Of a DNA stretch of 64,000 nucleotides, positions 1 to 13,432 are shown in pieces; position 1 is the first letter of the stretch, and each line of letters begins with the position of its first letter. The notes under the pieces are model-generated. The model worked only from the letters and a program-made list of their open reading frames with translations. It ran no database searches and was not told where the DNA came from. The DNA is from Maea johnstoni (taxonomy: Eukaryota; Annelida; Polychaeta; Spionida; Magelonidae), in assembly GCA_963942565.1 (NCBI GenBank), contig OZ012686.1, forward strand, positions 58,247,987 through 58,311,986, in the 5' to 3' direction. The translations under genes and the position numbers were made by a program.

Positions 1-360
1 TGACATTACCATTATAGAACCCCGCTCTGATTAATGGCCCAGACAGGAAGACGAGGAAAAACTGCCAGAAATTTGTCAAAGCATTTTGACAGCGTTAATT
101 AAGGCATCTCCTCGTGTCAGGTAATTGTGCCACATGTATGATTGTTCTCGTTACTACTCAGTTTTTCCCGTCATCGCAATCATGTGGAATTTCCTGGCTA
201 ATCTGAAAGCAGGCAGGATATTAATAATCAATCAATCACTTTGTCACAAAAAAGGGTTTGATCACAAACCAATATTTCTGTTGACAACGTAATGACCTCT
301 TGTATCAAGTGGAGTTTTGAATTTTGTTTTTTTTCATCACTTTTTGCCATATTATGGCTA

Positions 361-470
361 ATTCATGACTAGTTGTTAGTGTTGGAGGAAACTGGAATAC
401 CCAGTAAAAACGCACTGCCTAACCCAAGTCACTGGCAACATTTTCACATGCCCCTTTATCTTTTGGAAAT
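361..470 (+). repeat. Dispersed repeat family 1, copy 1
   Basis: The segment shares the ordered motifs GACTAGTTGTTAGTG, GGAGGAAACTGGAATACCCA, AACCCAAGTCACTGGCAAC and TTTTCACATGCC with copies near 4.7, 22.5 and 45.9 kb. This looks like an old interspersed element with a conserved core, found here several times and diverged. I cannot assign a class; a SINE core or a DNA-transposon relic would both fit. Confidence 0.6.
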
Positions 471-1039
471 TTGTTTAAGCATACATGGTACTATTTCTTA
501 TTTAATTATTTGCATCCAAATGAAAATATCAAAGGCTTAATGTACCTTTCAAAGGCTTGGGATATATGGATATTAGCAGAAAATATATGGCGATCTTCAT
601 GAACATTTTTCCAGATGTGTGTGCTTGTCTGAACATCTCTATAAACTCCTCCATTCCAGACCAGTTGCTTATGCCATCAAAATTCCTTTAGGTGCCTATC
701 GCACTTCCAACCAGTAGCTTAACTACTAAGGCAGATGCAGGGCCAGTACCAATAACCAAGTGGTCTAAGGCACTGTCACTCTCTCTGCCCACTACCCAGG
801 TACTAGACCAGCATGGGACATGAAATAAAGTAGCCATGGACTTCTTCCTGAGGACTCCAGTCAAAATGTGAGTTCTCTTTGTCTGAAACTCAAATACAAG
901 GTAAAATGATTGTATTTGCCTAAAATAATCACCAATATATCTATATTTTTTTACAATTTAAAAACAATGAATTCCCCAAATACATTTGCAAGACGTTGAT
1001 TGTACTGTCATCTCTCGGGGCCAGCTTCTATAGGAATCT

Positions 1040-1086
1040 GGCCAAAGGCATGTGAAAAAGTTGGGAGTGACTTGAAGCAGGTGTGT
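1040..1086 (-). repeat. Dispersed repeat family 1, minus-strand fragment
   Basis: GGCATGTGAAAAAGTTG followed by AGTGACTTG is the reverse complement of the right-hand end of the family 1 copy at 361-470 (AAGTCACTGGCAAC...TTTTCACATGCC). Only about 45 bp can be aligned. Confidence 0.5.
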
Positions 1087-3898
1087 GGTTGTCCTATTTT
1101 CAAAAATAGCTGGTCCTGATAGCCTTGATATTGCAGTAATTGACGATAAACAAATTTCCCAAATTCCAAAATATGTCCTCTTGTCGGGGGTTGAGTTGTT
1201 ATTTATAATTTCCCTTGCCTGTGTAGTCTGGGTCTTGGCGGCGGTTGAAGAGGCGTCGTGGTGTTGGGTTTAGACTCCCCAGGTGCTTGTGGTCTATCTC
1301 TAGCCAGTGTTCAGCTGGTCCAGTGAAATGTAAGAATGAAATTTGACAGTTGAAAATACAAGCATGGGGTCGAGTTGCGCTTGAACTTTTGATCTCAGAT
1401 AAGTCCTCCTGTCTCCTCAGAGCTTTACTGTTTAACCCATCTACGCTCAAAGTTCCCCTTAAAAATCTCCTACTTGGTACCAGAAAACTCATTATTTAGC
1501 ATGATTTTAACTATATCTTATAAAGATTCATTCATTGCTGTGATTAAATGTACTATTTCAAATATCAATGAATAATGAATGTACATGTACCTTATGGTTA
1601 AGCACTTTACAAAAGGTGTAATGGAGGTTTTAGCATTTCTTATTTTTTTATGAGAGGGGGGATGGATTAACATTCTACTCAAATACTTTAGCCTTCCTGT
1701 AATGACACACAGGAGTCATATGGATATTCACTGAAGTCATAAAGCAATATTATAAGATATCAAAATGGAATATCACATATTAGATATTAGACATGATATG
1801 AGGCTAAGAACATTTTTTCTCCAAGAAAGAAATATATAATCAGAAATCTTTTATCTCCTTAGCCTTCGGAATACTTTTCCACTTTTGAAGTCAAAATTAT
1901 GATTGACACGTTATGCTTATATTTGCTGTGGATTACTTTCCCTCCCTTACATTGACACTGGCTTAGATTGATGTATGTGCACTGGATGACCTCAGTGGAG
2001 AGGAAATGAGTGTGGATAGGCCAACTTGTTTGTGTGGTAAGAGTATGATCACAGCGGACATCGTTATATCTGTCTAACCAACAAGGCCTTAGCCTGGTTT
2101 TTGAAACTGGGTAAATAATTGTTTCGAGTCCAATTTTAGAGTAAGCAGCAAGATAGCCTTTTAACAATCACATCGCTACCTTCTAAGGATGTGTTTAAAA
2201 ACTTTACGCTTAAATATTTGGGTGTTCCAAATATGAAACCATATTTGGTAAAACATAAAACTAATTTTTAACCCAGTCATCCACTTTCAAAGCTTAACCC
2301 TTACAAAATAGAATCTTGGAGAACTCAAGAATTGATATGATATTGCTAGATACCCTATCATAAAAAATGCCAGGATATCATTGGAAGTCTTAGCTACATT
2401 CTAATTTTGATGAAGGGTACCTTTTCCACATGTAGCTGGGTCTTACCCGGATCTCCAGGCATTTTCATAGCTAATATCCTAGAAGTTGCTGGGTATTCCC
2501 AGCTCCATACAATAAGGTTAACAACCAGTAAATATTGATCATGTTTGGTAAGTATACCCTAACAAAATAAAACCTAGACTTCCAAGGAAATGATTACATT
2601 TTCCTAGCATTATCCTAAGAGTTTCTGGTTAATCTCTGCTCCATTTGGTAAGCGCATGATCAACTAGGTTGCAAGATTTTACCACACAAGTAGACTAGAG
2701 GTTTTCATTTCTACCTGAGTGCTTTCATCTTTTGTGACGCTGTTTACCTGGGCATTCCCAGTAGCACCTGTTTCCCTGTGCTGTGGACCTGTGATTAACT
2801 CCTATTGACTGGAGCGACTTCCTCCACAATGCTGGCTGTGGTGGGGCTGGCCTTGCTGACTTGCCGACAGGAAGGGCTGGGGATTATTCCCCTTGCGGGT
2901 TTTCTCTGCAAAGGAAACAAGCTCTTGTGTTCTGATTAGTGAACATTTCACCCATAAGGTGACCTCTATGTTTGGACAAAAGGGTGATGCAGGTACCCTT
3001 ATCATGAATTCCTGCTGTGGTCAGTGCAATCAGTAGTTGTTCAATGATTCATGAAGAGAGAGTGATATTCAAGTTAGCGATATTCAGACAACCACAGTGA
3101 AGTCAGTAACTTTAACTGCTAGCGATTTCTAGTGACAAGTAATCTTGATACTTTGATACTTTTGAAAATTTACTTAGAAACTTTGATTAATTCAGAAAAA
3201 TATTAAGTGGAATGGTTGATTTGGTTTTGATCAACATTTCTGTTTTTAATACCTGTTTTCGAAAATATGCTCTGGTCAAAACGATATGACCTTGACCTTA
3301 ATGATGTTGTGGGCCCTACAGGTCAGCAGCAGGGAGAGTGGCATGGACAAGCCTGTGTTCTTGGGGCTAGTTTCTTCAGTGGCCAGAGCTGCTGTGTATG
3401 AGTAGTGGTGGTGATTCCCTGGCCATCATCACTTGCTGTCATCTGCTCACTAATGGTCAACTGATGGCCAGCTGATAGATGGACGTCGCCCTGGAATGCT
3501 ATACTGCCGCACTGACCATACTCATTATACATGCATTCTGACAATTTCTAACAAGGACAGACAAATGTATTGGACTATTTCTGGCTTTGGCCTCCAACTG
3601 CTCAATGTCATAGTAATGGAGGGTCCAGGTGAATTCTTGTGGGTATTTTGGGGACTGCGGGGGTGTCTGTGGTAGTAATAGCTTGTTAGGCATGCCTTGG
3701 TCAAGGCCTGCATTGAAACTATGAGAAAGGGCAGGGGTTCATACATGATATCAGTCTAATTGTTTTCTAAGGACTTTTGATGAGCACATTCATGTCAGTT
3801 GCACTTTTCTTATAAAAAGTATATTTTTGAAAATAATTAAAGAAATATTTTAGCCAAACTTATGCAATGATTCTCCTGCAAATAATCTTTAGATGTAT

Positions 3899-3963
3899 TA
3901 CTACTACTGCTGCTGCTGCTTCAACTACTACTTCTGATACTTATATTTCTACTACTGCAACTA
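3899..3963 (+). repeat. (ACT/GCT)n trinucleotide tract
   Basis: The tract runs ACTACTACTGCTGCTGCTGC and then imperfect ACT and TCT units. It is a simple repeat. Confidence 0.8.
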
Positions 3964-4624
3964 CAAGGAGCCACATTAGGGTTTGGAGGTAGTGTAAGGA
4001 AGGGAGAGTTGTCAAGGATGTGGGGGCAGATGTCAAACCAAATGTTTCTCATTCCTGGAATCTTTTACCCCATATACCCCTCCAGCAACTGACATTCATG
4101 ACACCCAGATACTCTCTACCAAAACACCCCAAATACATTTCATATAATGTATAGTCTTGAAAAGAAAGTTGACTATACTGACCACAAAATCCTTTTTATT
4201 CAGAAAATTACGAATTACAAAGTCAAAAGGTCATATGATACCTATCAGGTCCAATAACAATAACTAGTAGTAGAGATGTTTACATTAGTGTGCTAATTAT
4301 TCTGATCTTCTTCAGGAGTTAATCATTTCTTCATTCAATTCAAACAGATTGTCTCTAGATAAGCATTTCTAGGAATACATTTTAGGGTGATAGTTTGTTG
4401 ACTAGTCCATCACACGCAGTATTTGGTGGATGTGGAACTATGTGTGTTCCTGAGGGGGTTGATGATGCATGTTTATAGGGACTGGCAGCTGTTTAGTTAT
4501 CTAAGACTAGCATGCTTATTGAATCACTTGCCTCAGATTCAGACCTCTCCCAATGAGCAGAATACTTCCTTACAGCTCACTCTGGAACCATACCTAGGTT
4601 AGAAGTAGGAACAGGCTCTCTCTC

Positions 4625-4740
4625 TTTATTCGTCAATTTTCTGCCACAGTGTGGTTTAGTTGTGACTAGCCAGTTGTAAGTGGTGGAGAAAACCAGAATC
4701 ATCTAACCCCAAGTCACTGGCAGCTTTCTCACCAGTCCCA
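4625..4740 (+). repeat. Dispersed repeat family 1, copy 2
   Basis: It carries TTTTCTGCCACA, GTGACTAGCCAGTTGTAAG, GGTGGAGAAAACCAGAAT and AACCCCAAGTCACTGGCAGC in the same order as the other copies. It ends just before the GAT-rich array. Confidence 0.55.
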
Positions 4741-4756
4741 GAATAAGAATAGGACA

Positions 4757-5038
4757 AGGATGATGGTGGCAATGATGATGATGAAGATAATGATAATAGT
4801 AATAAGAAGCTCTGTATCATCAATGATGAAGATGATATTTAGGATTATAATGATGAGTAGCATGATTACCATGACCAATATGGTAATGAGGAGAAGCTAT
4901 GTATGTTTGGTATCGATGAAGAGGGCTGCAATTGGGACAATGAACATAATGATGATCTTGATGATGATGAGGATGATATATCGATAAAGTCAATGGTGAT
5001 AGAAATGATGATAATGAAGAAGAGTATTATGAGAATGA
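4757..5038 (+). repeat. GAT-rich imperfect trinucleotide array (upstream intron)
   Basis: GATGATGGTGGCAATGATGA and similar imperfect GAT/AAT units extend for about 280 bp. The open frame across it is Met-rich and spurious. It is complementary to the ATC-rich array at 13880-14092, on the other side of the exon. Confidence 0.8.
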
Positions 5039-5284
5039 GGCGTTTTCTGAAGCATCAAAGCTTATAAAGAGCCTGCCACAAACACTGGTAACAGTTTACT
5101 CGAGTTGCCCGGAGTGTTTACTTCTAGGTGTGCGGGCTGTAGATGGCCTCTGTCCGTATCACATCATTGCCTTGGAGATGTTAGCTTTCTGCTTGAGGAA
5201 TCACGCTCGGACCAAGCTAAACGCAACCTGCCCATGATAACACCTTTGTCACTAAATCACTTACTTCACCAGCTGCCGCTAGCT

Positions 5285-5770
5285 CACCCACTGGTCCAAC
5301 AGTGGTCAGCCACTGGTCAGTCAATGGTCAGCTACTGGTCGTCCACTAGTTGGTCACTGGTCAGCCACTGGTCAGTCAATGGTCAGTCAATGGTCAGCTA
5401 CTGGTCAGTCAATGGTCAGTCAATGGTCAACTACTGGTTATTAACTGGTCAGCCACTAGTTGGTCACTGGTCAGCCACTGGTCGGCAACTGATCGGCCAC
5501 CTGTTGGCCACTAGTTTGTCCACTGGTCGACCACTGGTCAGCCACTAGTCAGCTACTGGTTGGCCACTTGTTTTCCACTAGTTGGTCCATTGGTGGGCAA
5601 CTGGTAAGCCACTGATCAGCCACTGGTCAGCCACTGGTCAGCCACTTGTTGGCCACTAGGCGAACCACTGGTCGGCCCCTGGTCAGCCACTGGATGGCCA
5701 CTTGTTAGCCACTAGTCGATCCACTTGTGGGCAACTGGTCAGCCACTGGTCAGCCAGCGCTGGTCAGCTG
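5285..5770 (+). repeat. 11-bp minisatellite, unit near CCACTGGTCAG
   Basis: About 485 bp of imperfect 10-11 bp units, mostly CCACTGGTCAG with CAATGGTCAGT, CCACTAGTTGG and similar variants. It begins in unique sequence at CTCACCCACTGG and ends near CAGCGCTGGTCAG. The 147-codon frame over its left half is an artefact of the repeat. The period is close to one DNA helical turn. Confidence 0.9.
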
Positions 5771-6562
5771 CTGTGGTGGCCGGAAGAGCAGCTCTGACAG
5801 TAGACATGATGGGAATGATGTATGTAGGCTGTGTGCAGGTTATTTGTAATGGTTGTGGGCGTACATGGGTGAAAAGTTGGGGAGGTTGTGTCTGTGTTGG
5901 TCATCCGTTGGTCTGGGAATGGCACTCTGCGACACAAACATTCACTGTGCCCTGAACACCAAGATAACCTTTTCACGCTCAGGGCACCATGGAGCTCTGA
6001 TGCAATACCAAATAGTATGAAAATAAAAGTGAATTGAAGAAAGTTGTGCATTTTTAAGCAATTTTCTGTTAAATGTTTTTGATATATGTTAATTACCTTG
6101 ATTTTGAGGTAATAATAAAGATGTGAGACCATTTGGGCATTCTCAGTATGAAACGGTGAATGTACAGTTACTCAGCATTCCTCAGCACTAGCTGTTAAAG
6201 AGACGAACATAGGGATATACACAAGATCTAGTTCTAAGAATAAAGAAAGCAGATGAAAAATATAACTATAGTAATTTGTGAACACTATGGTGTACATGGT
6301 CCATATGTACTAGCAAAGATTTAAGGGGTAAAACCACATTATGTTCATAATCCAGAGTAAGTTGTAATTTACGTTTTATATGAAAAAATGGGATCGGGGT
6401 TTTAACTCCCATACTTCTCTCAATAGAGTTTTGTACAAATCTGTCTAAATCCAATGCAAGGCAGAACAGTACTTAATTATATTGTGTTGGATGGGCTGCT
6501 ACCTATGCTCTGTCCGAAGCTCTCTATATAACTGATTGAGTGAAAGTTAGCTCAGCCATTCG

Positions 6563-7010
6563 ATATGTAGCTATCTGTTATTAGTTATAAAATTTCAATA
6601 TTTAGCTTTCTCCTATTAGTTACAAAACGTCAATATGTAGCTTTCTATCATTAGTTACAAAACGTCAATATGTAGCTTTCTATCATTAGTTACAAAACGT
6701 CAATATGTAGCTTTCTATCATTAGTTACAAAACGTCAATATGTAGCTTTCTATCACTAGTTACAAAACATCAATATGTAGCTTTCTATCATTAGTTATAG
6801 AATGTCATTATGTAGCTTTTTATCATTAGTTATAAAATGTCATTATGTAGCTTTCTCGTATTGTTATAAAATGTTTATGTAGCTTTCTATCATTAGTTAT
6901 AGATTGTCGATATGTAGCTTTCTCATATTGTTATAAAATGTTGATATGTAGCTTTCTCATATTAGTTATAAAACGTTGATATGTAGCTTTCTCCTATAAC
7001 TAATAAAACG
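6563..7010 (+). repeat. 35-bp minisatellite, about 12 units
   Basis: Units contain TATGTAGCTTTCTATCATTA and GTTACAAAACGTCAA. The central units (about 6635-6760) are near identical, while outer units diverge and vary in length. This pattern suggests expansion from the middle. Sequence on both sides is unique-looking. Confidence 0.9.
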
Positions 7011-9191
7011 TAAAATCCTGAGGTGTCCCTGCTGCAGAGTGGCACAAGTATGACAGATGTGATGGATATACAACCAGATATAGCCCTGAACAGGGAGATA
7101 TATGTAAAGGAGACTCACAGCTAGCTGAGCAAAATAAACTGTCATTTGACCCTGACACCACTTGCTACATACCTATCACCCACAACCCTCTGCTCCCTGA
7201 GACCTTATAATCTACCAGTGGTGTGAGGTGAACACCTTTGTGCCTAATGTCTTCCCGTGGTATTGTGTCTCAGGTGTCTGGGGATCAGAGGGAGGTAAGA
7301 AGATGCAATGATGATCGAATGACTGTGTTATCACAGGCTGGAATCACTCCTATTGTTTGAGGTGTCCAGGTAGCAGTTAGGGAAGAATAGTGCTGGAATA
7401 ATACCTATTGTTTGAGATGTCAAGGTAGAAATTAGGAAAGAATCGCACCATGATCATGCCTATTGTATGAGTTATCCAGGTAGCAATTAGGGGAGAATAG
7501 GACCACACTCTGTTATGGAGATGATACAATGAAGGAAGGGGCAGTCGCATGTCGGATTACACACAGTTATGCCATGCATGCAATTTGTTATGAAATAGGA
7601 TTGGATGATCTTAGCCTGTTGCACAACCTAGGCATTAGTCCATCACTCATGGTGTTAGATGGGCTGCTTTCTCAGGGCTCAGGCTGTTCACTCAGGTTCA
7701 CTGCACTCTGTTTGCTAGAAATGCAATCATTTTCATTAAGGGTCCACTTTTGTGGTGATATTTTCCATAAAAGATCATCCTATGAAAAGAATAAGAGAAA
7801 TACAAAACTAACAATTTCTTTCAAATACTTTTCATATTCCTGCTCTATTCAAAAATTAATCTAAGATTCTCTGAGTTCTAGACAAGGTGAAAGCTTAAGC
7901 CATGAATGTGTGAAGATCAAATGAAATTTAAAGTCATATTTGAATAAAAGTCATGCTTTCTCTATTATCAATTGAAATGAAAATAAGTCATTTCTTTTAG
8001 TAATTCCTTTACTTTGGAACCTAATCCCATTCCTCAGAGAAGCGTTGAGATCTGAGCTTGACTTCATTGAAGTGGTATGTATATAAAGCCTCCTTGGATT
8101 GAGTGGTGGTTGACCATGTGGGAAAGTGGTCCTTACATGTTGTTAGGAATATATTATCAGGGAGGAGGCTCTGATGGATTAGTGCTGTAAAAGCACTACA
8201 AGCTGTCTACAATCCGGTAGGAGGTACACAGACATTCAGATGAATACCTGATATCCAACATTGGTTTGTGCAACTTCATAAACCTATCCAATAACTCACC
8301 TAACTCAGCTAAGATATTTTTCAAATGGATTTACATACATTTACACACACTGATTCTTCCCTGCTTATAAGTGCTTCTTGAAATTTTCCTACGCGGTACT
8401 GAATTTAGTTTAGTTTGGTTAGGTAGGTTGGTAGTATTGTTTTCTACATGGTGTATTATATGTTGAACCCTGGCAGCAAATATAGAAAGTCTACTGACTG
8501 ATGGTTATATGAGAAACTTGTAACAACCAGACAAAGGCCATGCTCAACTGTTTACGCCAACACCAGAGAATGGGGGAGGTAGGAAGAGAACAAAAAGCAC
8601 TGGTTGCCCTTTAGGAAATAAATCAGTGTGCGGCTGCTGTCTGAGGCAGCAGTCAACTGTGTGTCTCCACTGACATTTCTTGCCATATCTCCTCACGCCT
8701 CCTCTGCCTCCTCTACTGGGCCCATCCCCTCCCTCCCCTGCTGCACTTCCACGAACCACCGCCAGACCTGCTTTGATTAACACCATCAATGACATTTTGA
8801 AAGAATTCCCCATGTTTTATGATGTCTCTGAAAGCAGGTTTATTTTGGCTTGTGCCATCCTGTTTTCTCTGGCAACACGTGCTTCTGTAATTAAGCTATC
8901 AATCACTAACAAGTGTTATATAATTGCTTATGCTCCTCATGGCTCTACAAATGTTGCTCTAGACACTAAGTTATTTCTCCAGCCAGTGCTACAAAAGCCC
9001 TGGATTTAGAGTTGATGATAAGTTTGGTGTTTGTGACTGGCCTTCCATGTACTGTTGCTGTTGCTGTGGAAGAATGATGCTGAGCGCTAAGCAACTCTCA
9101 GGAGGGGTTTTCTTTGAAGTGATGTCTCAAGGGTTGTATGATTTAAGAGCAGCTCTATGTGCCTTTGGTTATGATAGAAGGTGACATTACA

Positions 9192-9205
9192 GGGGGGGGG
9201 GGGGG
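9192..9205 (+). repeat. Homopolymer run of 14 G
   Basis: Fourteen consecutive G lie 24 bp before the long (AT)n. The length is prone to sequencing error. Confidence 0.9.
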
Positions 9206-9228
9206 ATAGGCCTTGACTGAAAGTACAC

Positions 9229-9452
<224 letters not shown>

Positions 9453-12400
9453 GTACATAGAAATATGATATTGCACATTTAGTTTTGTGAGTGTAAACAT
9501 GGTAATTATTCAATGGTTTTGCAGTTCTTATTTTGTAAATTAAGTCATCACCCAAAAGCCATTAAGTAGGTGCAGATGGCATTTCCAGAACCCCAGGAGT
9601 GGTCTGAGTATGACTAGGGAACGTCCAATAATGGGTTAATGGTCATGCCTGCACCCACACATCTTGAACTTCCATAACATTCTAGGCATTCTATCTCTCG
9701 CTAGGTGGGGTCATTCCACATGGCTATACCAGGAACTCCAATTAAATGGGACTGAAATCAATCAAATGACATGTTGCCATGCATATTGGTTACATATTTT
9801 ACTAAGGCTCTGGCAAATATATGAGTGAAAATATAAACAACCAATTTCTTTTCTCTAGCCAAAATCTACTTTTCATTTAAACTGCTATATTCCAGAAGAT
9901 TTTTCGTATATCTATGATTGGATTTATCATTGAATATTTACACACTATATGCTAGTCGTTTTAATGGTAGCTCACACAAATATTCTCCACCTCACCTCTG
10001 AAAGATGTCACTATACCAGGTTCATCAGGTATGGATTCTTCAGATACTGTCCTTAAATTTTGACATAGCTTTCTCTAGAAAAAAACATGGGTGTAGAGAT
10101 ACAGTCCTCTACTGTATGCATTTGAAACATGACCCTATGAATTTGTTTCATAACAGGCCTTATTCGGTGAATGTTTTCAACCCTTTAGATAGTCAAGTAA
10201 AAGTATTCACCAAAACCACTGCATTCATACTGGTCTAGCTAGTTGGTTGCTCCTAAGAGTTTGTTGATTCTTGACTTATGGTAAAGATATCTGTCTGAAG
10301 AAATGTGTCTGCTTCTGATATTAGAAATTTTCTACAAGATCGTAAAGATGTCCATAATTGCTCATAATTCATTTACATGACTTTTGAACTTCCATGTAAA
10401 ATCTTGCTTACCTACATGTTCTGGAAATGGAGCTGTGTGTTTACAAAGGAAGGTTATTTAGTGCTGGTCCCACACGAGGCAAGTCTCCCCTAAAAAGAGG
10501 TGTGAGATCTGCGATCCTCCATGTTACAACTGTTTCAACTCCTACAGATGACTTTTCCAGCATATTTGACATTGGCGAGAGTGGTTTATTTTAGCCAAGT
10601 GGCTGTAAAAATTCCCCAGACATCTGGTGTGCAATTAGCAAGAGTTTTGTTTATTGAGGATAAGAGCAAGGGAAACAACTTGTCAGGTCGGCTGCGTGCC
10701 AGAGTGGGGCCCCAAGAAAGTAAGTAATGGACAATGGATAAGCGGGCGTCAGGCATGGCTTAGAATGGCACCTACGGATCAGTGGCGAATCTAGCTGAGT
10801 GGAAAGCGATTGGGAGAAAAACTTGAGGAATTCCGTGCAGCGACAGTGGCATTAAGTTTTGTGGTGTGCGGCAAGATTTTGTTTCATGTTTCTGTGCGAT
10901 GTGGTCATGTTTTGATGTCCTGTGTCTGGATACGGCTCATAGGTCGCCAATTGGGGAAATGGGCTGCACATGCCGGTGGTTAACCTGAGTTCAGTCTGCA
11001 GGCCAGCTCCTGGATATTGACACATGCACCCTCAAAGTTATGGTGGAAAACCCTCTCTTTGGACATTCAGATACATTATTGAATAACCTAGGAAATTGTA
11101 AAATCAAGGAGAGTTGTAGGTTGATTTCTTGATTTCTGATTAACAAATTTTTCCTTCATTTGATTTTGAGATTTAGGTTTGATGTGGAAGATATCAATGA
11201 AATTATCAGTCTGGTTTGGTTGCTGCATGGGTGCACAGGTTAATCTGGTCTGACCGGGTGGCACTCATTGGCGTCAAAGGTATAGACATCTGCTGAAGGA
11301 GAGTCTCACAGTTGGCAGTAAATTGCGAACTGATTCATTTATTTATTCTTGAGAAATTCAGATTTTTCTCTCTTTGATTCTCAATATTTAAAAGGTTGTT
11401 ATCATGCTCTCCTTTTTTCTATCAAGTTGTGTTTTGATAGAGATATAGATCTCTCTGGTTTTGATATGAACATGACAATATCAGAATTTATCATTTGCTC
11501 CAGTCTGAATCTAGCAGCTGATTGGTCAACTTGTTTGCTGTACTCAACTTAATTGGGATCCTTGCAGTGCTTTTCACAATGTTCATTGTAAGGAGCCCGA
11601 TATGTATCCTGTGTCACCAGTGCCATGGCAACCATGGGTGGGCATCTTTGGGTCTTAGTCCATTCCTAGGGTGGGTCAGTTATTTATTTTGGCCACATTC
11701 ATTAGTAAAGAATGTGATGAATCATACTGCATAGTCATAACGATTGGCAGCTATGCTATAGAAGACCTGGTTAGCGAAATATACAGAAATTTCTCTATAA
11801 CTTTCCATGACTCCCACCATGTAGAAGTAATTAAAAGTATTTATTTATTCATGAGAAAATAGAATGCAAATTAAATTTGTTCTTTATGTTTCAGTTAATT
11901 TGAACGATAGTACATATGTATTTGCTTATAGATATTGTTATAAAAAAATATTCAAAGCTTTTATTTCAATGTGTTTCAAAAAGAATATTCATATTTTACA
12001 ATATACACAATGAAATGTTTATTTAGACATTCGTCTATGTTAAGATGATCTGGATGCTGTGCCCAGGATGAAAGAGTTAATGGCCCAATACCAAACTCAG
12101 GTGTGCTTTTCCCTTTGATGTTGATTAATGCCTGCTGGGTGCTAATTGTTCCCATTCCGTTTCCCCGTCTATTGTGCCCCTGTGCCTGAGATAGATGAGA
12201 GATGTCTTTCCTGTGTGGCGGGATGGAGGGAAATAAAGCAGGGCTCAGGTGGGGGCTGCGTAGTGGTGATAAGGTTGTTTATCCCCGGCGTCTTTCATCT
12301 CAGAATGGCGACACAGACGTGTGTCAGTGATGTGAATGGTTGCGGCAGATGAAGACAATTCCCGCCTTATGCCACCGCCTCAATAAACAACAAGTAGTGC

Positions 12401-13090
12401 CGGAAACTCTTAGATGTCGTCCACAGCGTATCCTTGCTCCCACTTGACATCACAGGCGTGATCGCCTGCTGAGGCCTTTCTCTCCACACTCGCCTTTTTC
12501 AGGGAGAATCGATAGTTGCGTCCAGCGTGTGTGGACAGTTAATAAATGTGCGGGAGAAGGCTGAATATACAGGAAAGGGCGGGTTGAGGGAACTTATTAG
12601 ACTATATTGTTTGGCTGGAGCCAGAAAGGAAGATTGGGTTTCGCAATTGCCATTTGTCAGCAGGCAGTGATGATGGAAATGAGTGTTAATCATAGGGGTG
12701 CTGGATAAATCATAGGCAAACAGAGGATGCCCCGGCTGAGGCCAGCGAGATTAGGTGTAGGAAAATGGGTAAGGTTAGATGCCTCATCTAGCCAGCGCTG
12801 TGAAAATTGATGAGGGGGGTCCCGTTGATCTGAGTTCTGGTTGAGTGATAATTGGGATGTTAGCTATTTGAGGCTTTCCACAGTCATCTCGCCAAATGAA
12901 TGGTAGACCACGTCTGGAGAGAATTTGTGGAAGTATTCTGCTTGGAGGATGTCCAATATTGTGTGAATTGAGGGAGTCATTAGATTAGTATTGGAATTGA
13001 CTGGCTCGGCGTGGGTGTTTCCGTGTGCGTGCTAATACAGCGGGTAATTGATAGCTTCACTGTGTGGTGGGTCTCAGACGGTCCTCAGGG

Positions 13091-13130
13091 CCAATTAGAT
13101 AATTAGATAATTGATTGGTCTAATGATGAC
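13091..13130. promoter_or_regulatory. Cluster of homeodomain-type core sites
   Basis: Within 40 bases, about 480 bp upstream of the exon, there are CCAATTAGATAATTAG, then TAATTGATTGG and CTAATGA: at least four TAAT/ATTA cores in a regular spacing. Such cores are bound by Antennapedia-class homeodomains, and a cluster suggests a possible intronic enhancer. The surrounding 12.1-13.1 kb is also less AT-rich than average. It could be chance in AT-rich DNA or a short tandem (AATTAGAT)2. Confidence 0.3.
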
Positions 13131-13432
13131 ACTCAAAGGCCCTACGATTATCTCGTATACTACTCAAATAACTATAAGTTCTTCTCATTCAAGGTTCAAA
13201 TCTAATTAAACAACCTTCTTTTCATTTTATGTGTAGTATTACAAAACTGTATATCCTGCTGGGTCCAGATCAAATAAATCAGTACCATTTAGAATTTGTT
13301 TTACTTCTTCTATTTAAGGAATATGTTATGCATGTTGTATTGATTTCAATTCATATTGTTCTCACTTTGTCTATGGTAAACAAGGAACTTGAGAACTTGA
13401 GTGGAAACTATCCATTTGTTTTCACTAGAGTA

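Noticed and set aside
5105-5548. 147-codon open frame, apparently a Trp/Ser-rich repeat protein
   Set aside because: It is the translation of the 11-bp minisatellite. It has no domain or signal, and its composition follows the repeat.
10521-10725. Open frame ending at a consensus donor (AAA|GTAAGT at 10720)
   Set aside because: It lacks the cysteine pattern expected of the gene, has no convincing acceptor, and its codons show no family resemblance.
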